A DNA stretch of 25,887 nt. It comes from Acidiferrobacteraceae bacterium. Its GTDB lineage: Bacteria; Pseudomonadota; Gammaproteobacteria; Arenicellales; UBA868. Position 1 is the stretch's first letter. Each line of letters starts with the position of its first letter. The notes under the pieces are model-generated. The model worked only from the letters and a program-made list of their open reading frames with translations, was not told the DNA's origin and ran no database searches. The translations under genes were made by a program, and so were the position numbers. Where the stretch lies: assembly GCA_002731295.1 (NCBI GenBank), contig PCBE01000045.1, forward strand, positions 1 through 25,887, given 5' to 3'. This document shows positions 24,067-25,887 of the stretch, piece after piece.

Positions 24067-24645
24067 ATGGGTATTAAGAAACACTACGATGCGTTTGTCG
24101 GTAAGTTTATGGGTGGAGAAAATGAGGACTCGACACTGTCCTACGCGGAAGTCGGTGAATCGGCCAGTGCTGCAGAGTTTGCGGAGGATGGGTCGTCACT
24201 AGACCATGACAGTGCCGTGATTGAGCCCGTTTCAGAGGGTGCGATTGCTCCAGACACTGTAATCACCCCTGATGCCGACCAAGATTCGGTTGAGACAGAA
24301 TCCGAACTAGAAACAGGGCCACAGGTTACGGGTGGTGGTGACCCCGAACTCCGGAGTCGAGTCATTACAGCACTTAAGGAAATCTACGATCCCGAGATAC
24401 CTCTGAATATCTATGATCTGGGCCTGATCTACCGGATAGATATAGACCCGGACACTAATACCAGCATTGATATGACGTTAACGTCGCCAAACTGTCCAGT
24501 CGCTGAGAGTCTTCCGGGTGAAGTTGAAAACGCCGCAAAAGCCGTTGACGGGATTGGTGATGTTCAACTTGAATTGGTCTGGGATCCGCCCTGGGATATG
24601 GATCGCTTGGGTGAGGCGGCTCGACTTGAACTGGGCCTGTTCTGA
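24067..24645 (+). CDS. sufT: SufT-like MIP18/DUF59 protein with acidic N-terminal extension
   Basis: Fe-S maturation factor of the MIP18 (DUF59) family. The domain occupies about 92-192, with LKEIYDPEIPLNIYDLGLIY, a conserved Cys143 in TSPNCPVAESLP, and the VWDPPWDMDRLGEAARLELG ending typical of SUF-linked members. Before it lies a 20-residue start (MGIKKHYDAFVGKF) and a low-complexity region: residues 14-95 hold 22 Asp/Glu and no Lys/Arg. Typical SufT proteins start near residue 90 of this one or have a different N-terminal domain, so the extension is unusual. It is 14 bases downstream of sufU. Target apoproteins are unknown. Confidence 0.88.
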   Translation: MGIKKHYDAFVGKFMGGENEDSTLSYAEVGESASAAEFAEDGSSLDHDSAVIEPVSEGAIAPDTVITPDADQDSVETESELETGPQVTGGGDPELRSRVITALKEIYDPEIPLNIYDLGLIYRIDIDPDTNTSIDMTLTSPNCPVAESLPGEVENAAKAVDGIGDVQLELVWDPPWDMDRLGEAARLELGLF

Positions 24646-24651
24646 ACGGCT

Positions 24652-24972
24652 ATGAGCGATTGGTTAAACGTTGCATCCACTGACGAGTTGAAACCTGGTG
24701 AAGTCAAGGTTGTCGATGTAGACGGCACCGATGTCGCTTTGTTTAACATCGCTGATGAGTACTTTGCAGTTGAGGACGTTTGCACTCATGACGGTGCGGA
24801 AATCGCTTCCGGATGTATTCACGGGGATGTCATAGAATGTCCAAGACATGGTGCTCGATTCAGTATCCGTACTGGCGAAGTTACAGCTCCGCCGGCCTAT
24901 GAGCCGCTTCACCTCTTCGCGCTTGAAGTGAGAGCTGAACAGATTTTTGTACGCGATGATAGGTGGGACTGA
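24652..24972 (+). CDS. Rieske [2Fe-2S] ferredoxin
   Basis: A 106-residue cytosolic Rieske-type ferredoxin of the NirD/BphF-like group. Cluster ligands are Cys44 and His46 in CTHDGAEI and Cys63 and His66 in CPRHGARF; both boxes are complete, and the protein is nothing but the Rieske fold. It starts six bases after sufT, so it is part of the suf operon. It may supply electrons for cluster assembly or be a client; no oxygenase or reductase partner is nearby. The gap of 40 bases to miaB leaves co-transcription with that gene likely. Confidence 0.92.
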   Translation: MSDWLNVASTDELKPGEVKVVDVDGTDVALFNIADEYFAVEDVCTHDGAEIASGCIHGDVIECPRHGARFSIRTGEVTAPPAYEPLHLFALEVRAEQIFVRDDRWD

Positions 24973-25012
24973 GGCAGCGAAGTCCACACAGTATTTGATC
25001 CATAGCCGGAAA

Positions 25013-25887
25013 ATGACGAAAAAGCTGTTTATCAAAACTTTTGGCTGCCAGATGAACGACTATGATTCACGAAGGATCGTGGATCTGCTCGCTCAATCAC
25101 ACGGCATGGAAAAAACCGATGATGCCCAATCGGCGGATGTTCTGCTGCTGAACACCTGTTCTGTACGGGAGAAAGCGCAAGAGAAAGTATTCTCACAACT
25201 GGGTCGCTGGCGTGAATTGAAGGACAGCCGGCCACAACTGGTGATTGGGGTGGGGGGTTGTGTGGCCAGCCAGGAAGGAGAGGCAATTCTCAATCGAGCT
25301 CCGTATGTCGATCTGGTATTTGGACCACAGACCTATCATCGATTGCCATCGATGTACGATGTACTGATGTCAGAGCGACAGGGCCGGGTGGATGTCAGTT
25401 TTCCGGAGATCGAAAAATTTGACTACCTGCCGCCACCCCAGAGCGACGGTTGCAGAGCTTTCGTTTCCGTCATGGAAGGTTGTAGCAAGTATTGCACTTT
25501 CTGTGTCGTTCCCTACACCAGAGGAGAAGAATTCAGTCGACCGTTTGACGATGTAATCACAGAAATCTATGAACTTGCAGAGCAAGGTGTTAAAGAGGTA
25601 ACTCTACTCGGACAGAACGTCAACGCTTATGCCGGCGCTCGACACGGTGGCGGCAAGGTCGGTTTTGCGGAACTGGTCCGTTACAGCACGGCAGTAGAAG
25701 GTATTGAGCGGTTGCGGTACACCACCTCTCACCCGATCGATTTTGATCAGGACCTGATAGACGTTTATGCCGATGTACCTGAACTTGTCAGCCATCTTCA
25801 CCTCCCGGTACAGAGTGGCTCCGATAGGATACTCAGGCTGATGAAACGTGGTTACACCGTGGCAGATTACGAACAGATTATCAGGCA
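25013..25887 (+). CDS. miaB: tRNA-2-methylthio-N6-dimethylallyladenosine synthase MiaB (3' truncated by window)
   Basis: Radical-SAM methylthiotransferase that adds the 2-methylthio group to i6A37 of tRNAs reading UNN codons. The 291 visible residues include the N-terminal UPF0004 domain with cluster ligands Cys12 (TFGCQMN), Cys49 (NTCSVRE) and Cys83 (GGCVAS), and the radical-SAM triad Cys157-x3-Cys161-x2-Cys164 in [10 protein letters not shown] with VPYTRG after it. LLGQNVNAY and HLPVQSGSD also match. The C-terminal TRAM domain is beyond the window edge. GGA a few bases before the ATG is the ribosome binding site. It needs two [4Fe-4S] clusters, a direct client of the suf genes upstream. Confidence 0.96.
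   Translation, partial: MTKKLFIKTFGCQMNDYDSRRIVDLLAQSHGMEKTDDAQSADVLLLNTCSVREKAQEKVFSQLGRWRELKDSRPQLVIGVGGCVASQEGEAILNRAPYVDLVFGPQTYHRLPSMYDVLMSERQGRVDVSFPEIEKFDYLPPPQSDGCRAFVSVMEGCSKYCTFCVVPYTRGEEFSRPFDDVITEIYELAEQGVKEVTLLGQNVNAYAGARHGGGKVGFAELVRYSTAVEGIERLRYTTSHPIDFDQDLIDVYADVPELVSHLHLPVQSGSDRILRLMKRGYTVADYEQIIR

Overview
The window is a dense, chromosomal stretch of housekeeping genes from a bacterium that is most likely a gammaproteobacterium. The main reasons are the gene order ubiE-ubiJ-ubiB (ubiJ is essentially a gammaproteobacterial gene), an IscR with the E. coli cysteine/histidine spacing, a Pseudomonas-type magnesium HemB and a class II ribonucleotide reductase split into NrdJa and NrdJb as in Pseudomonas. 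Several traits differ from enteric relatives: a PPi-dependent phosphofructokinase, a SUF system built on SufU instead of SufE/SufA, and an MTA phosphorylase paired with adenine phosphoribosyltransferase. I cannot name the genus from sequence alone. I see no transposase, phage gene, tRNA, rRNA or CRISPR array.

Layout. 1-603: the 3' third of groEL with a strong terminator. 629-2733 (minus): an alpha/beta hydrolase behind metY (O-acetylhomoserine sulfhydrylase). 2734-3073: a 340-base gap with several RNA-like hairpins. 3074-5928 (minus): nrdJa-nrdJb, preceded by a promoter with two NrdR boxes and a structured leader of about 150 nt. 6173-8299 (minus): a CbbO/NorD-like von Willebrand A protein. 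8438-8866 (plus): a small PGPGW-type membrane protein. 8869-12539 (minus): apt, mtnP, a CbbQ/NorQ AAA+ ATPase and pfp. 12540-12860: a divergent control region with an orphan rightward terminator and a near-consensus promoter. 12861-17940 (plus): adk with a repetitive lysine-rich tail, hemB, ubiE, ubiJ, ubiB. 18145-24972 (plus): iscR-sufB-sufC-sufD-sufS-sufU-sufT-Rieske ferredoxin. 25013-25887: the 5' two thirds of miaB, cut by the window end.

How the parts work together. The plus-strand block supplies ATP/ADP balance (adk), tetrapyrrole (hemB) and ubiquinone synthesis (ubiE, ubiJ, ubiB), then the whole iron-sulphur assembly machinery under an Fe-S sensing regulator, followed by two Fe-S proteins (Rieske ferredoxin and MiaB). 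The minus-strand genes cover sulphur amino acid synthesis (metY), salvage of the SAM by-product methylthioadenosine to AMP (mtnP then apt), reversible PPi-linked glycolysis (pfp), and oxygen-independent, cobalamin-dependent dNTP synthesis (nrdJab). A MoxR/VWA chaperone pair (CbbQ/NorQ plus CbbO/NorD) is present in two pieces, with neither RuBisCO nor nitric oxide reductase genes in view.

Nothing here is clearly a new biological system. The points best worth testing are the NrdR-controlled promoter and structured nrdJ leader, the lysine-repeat tail on adenylate kinase, the clientless CbbQ/CbbO pair, the acidic extension of SufT, and the orphan terminator upstream of adk.
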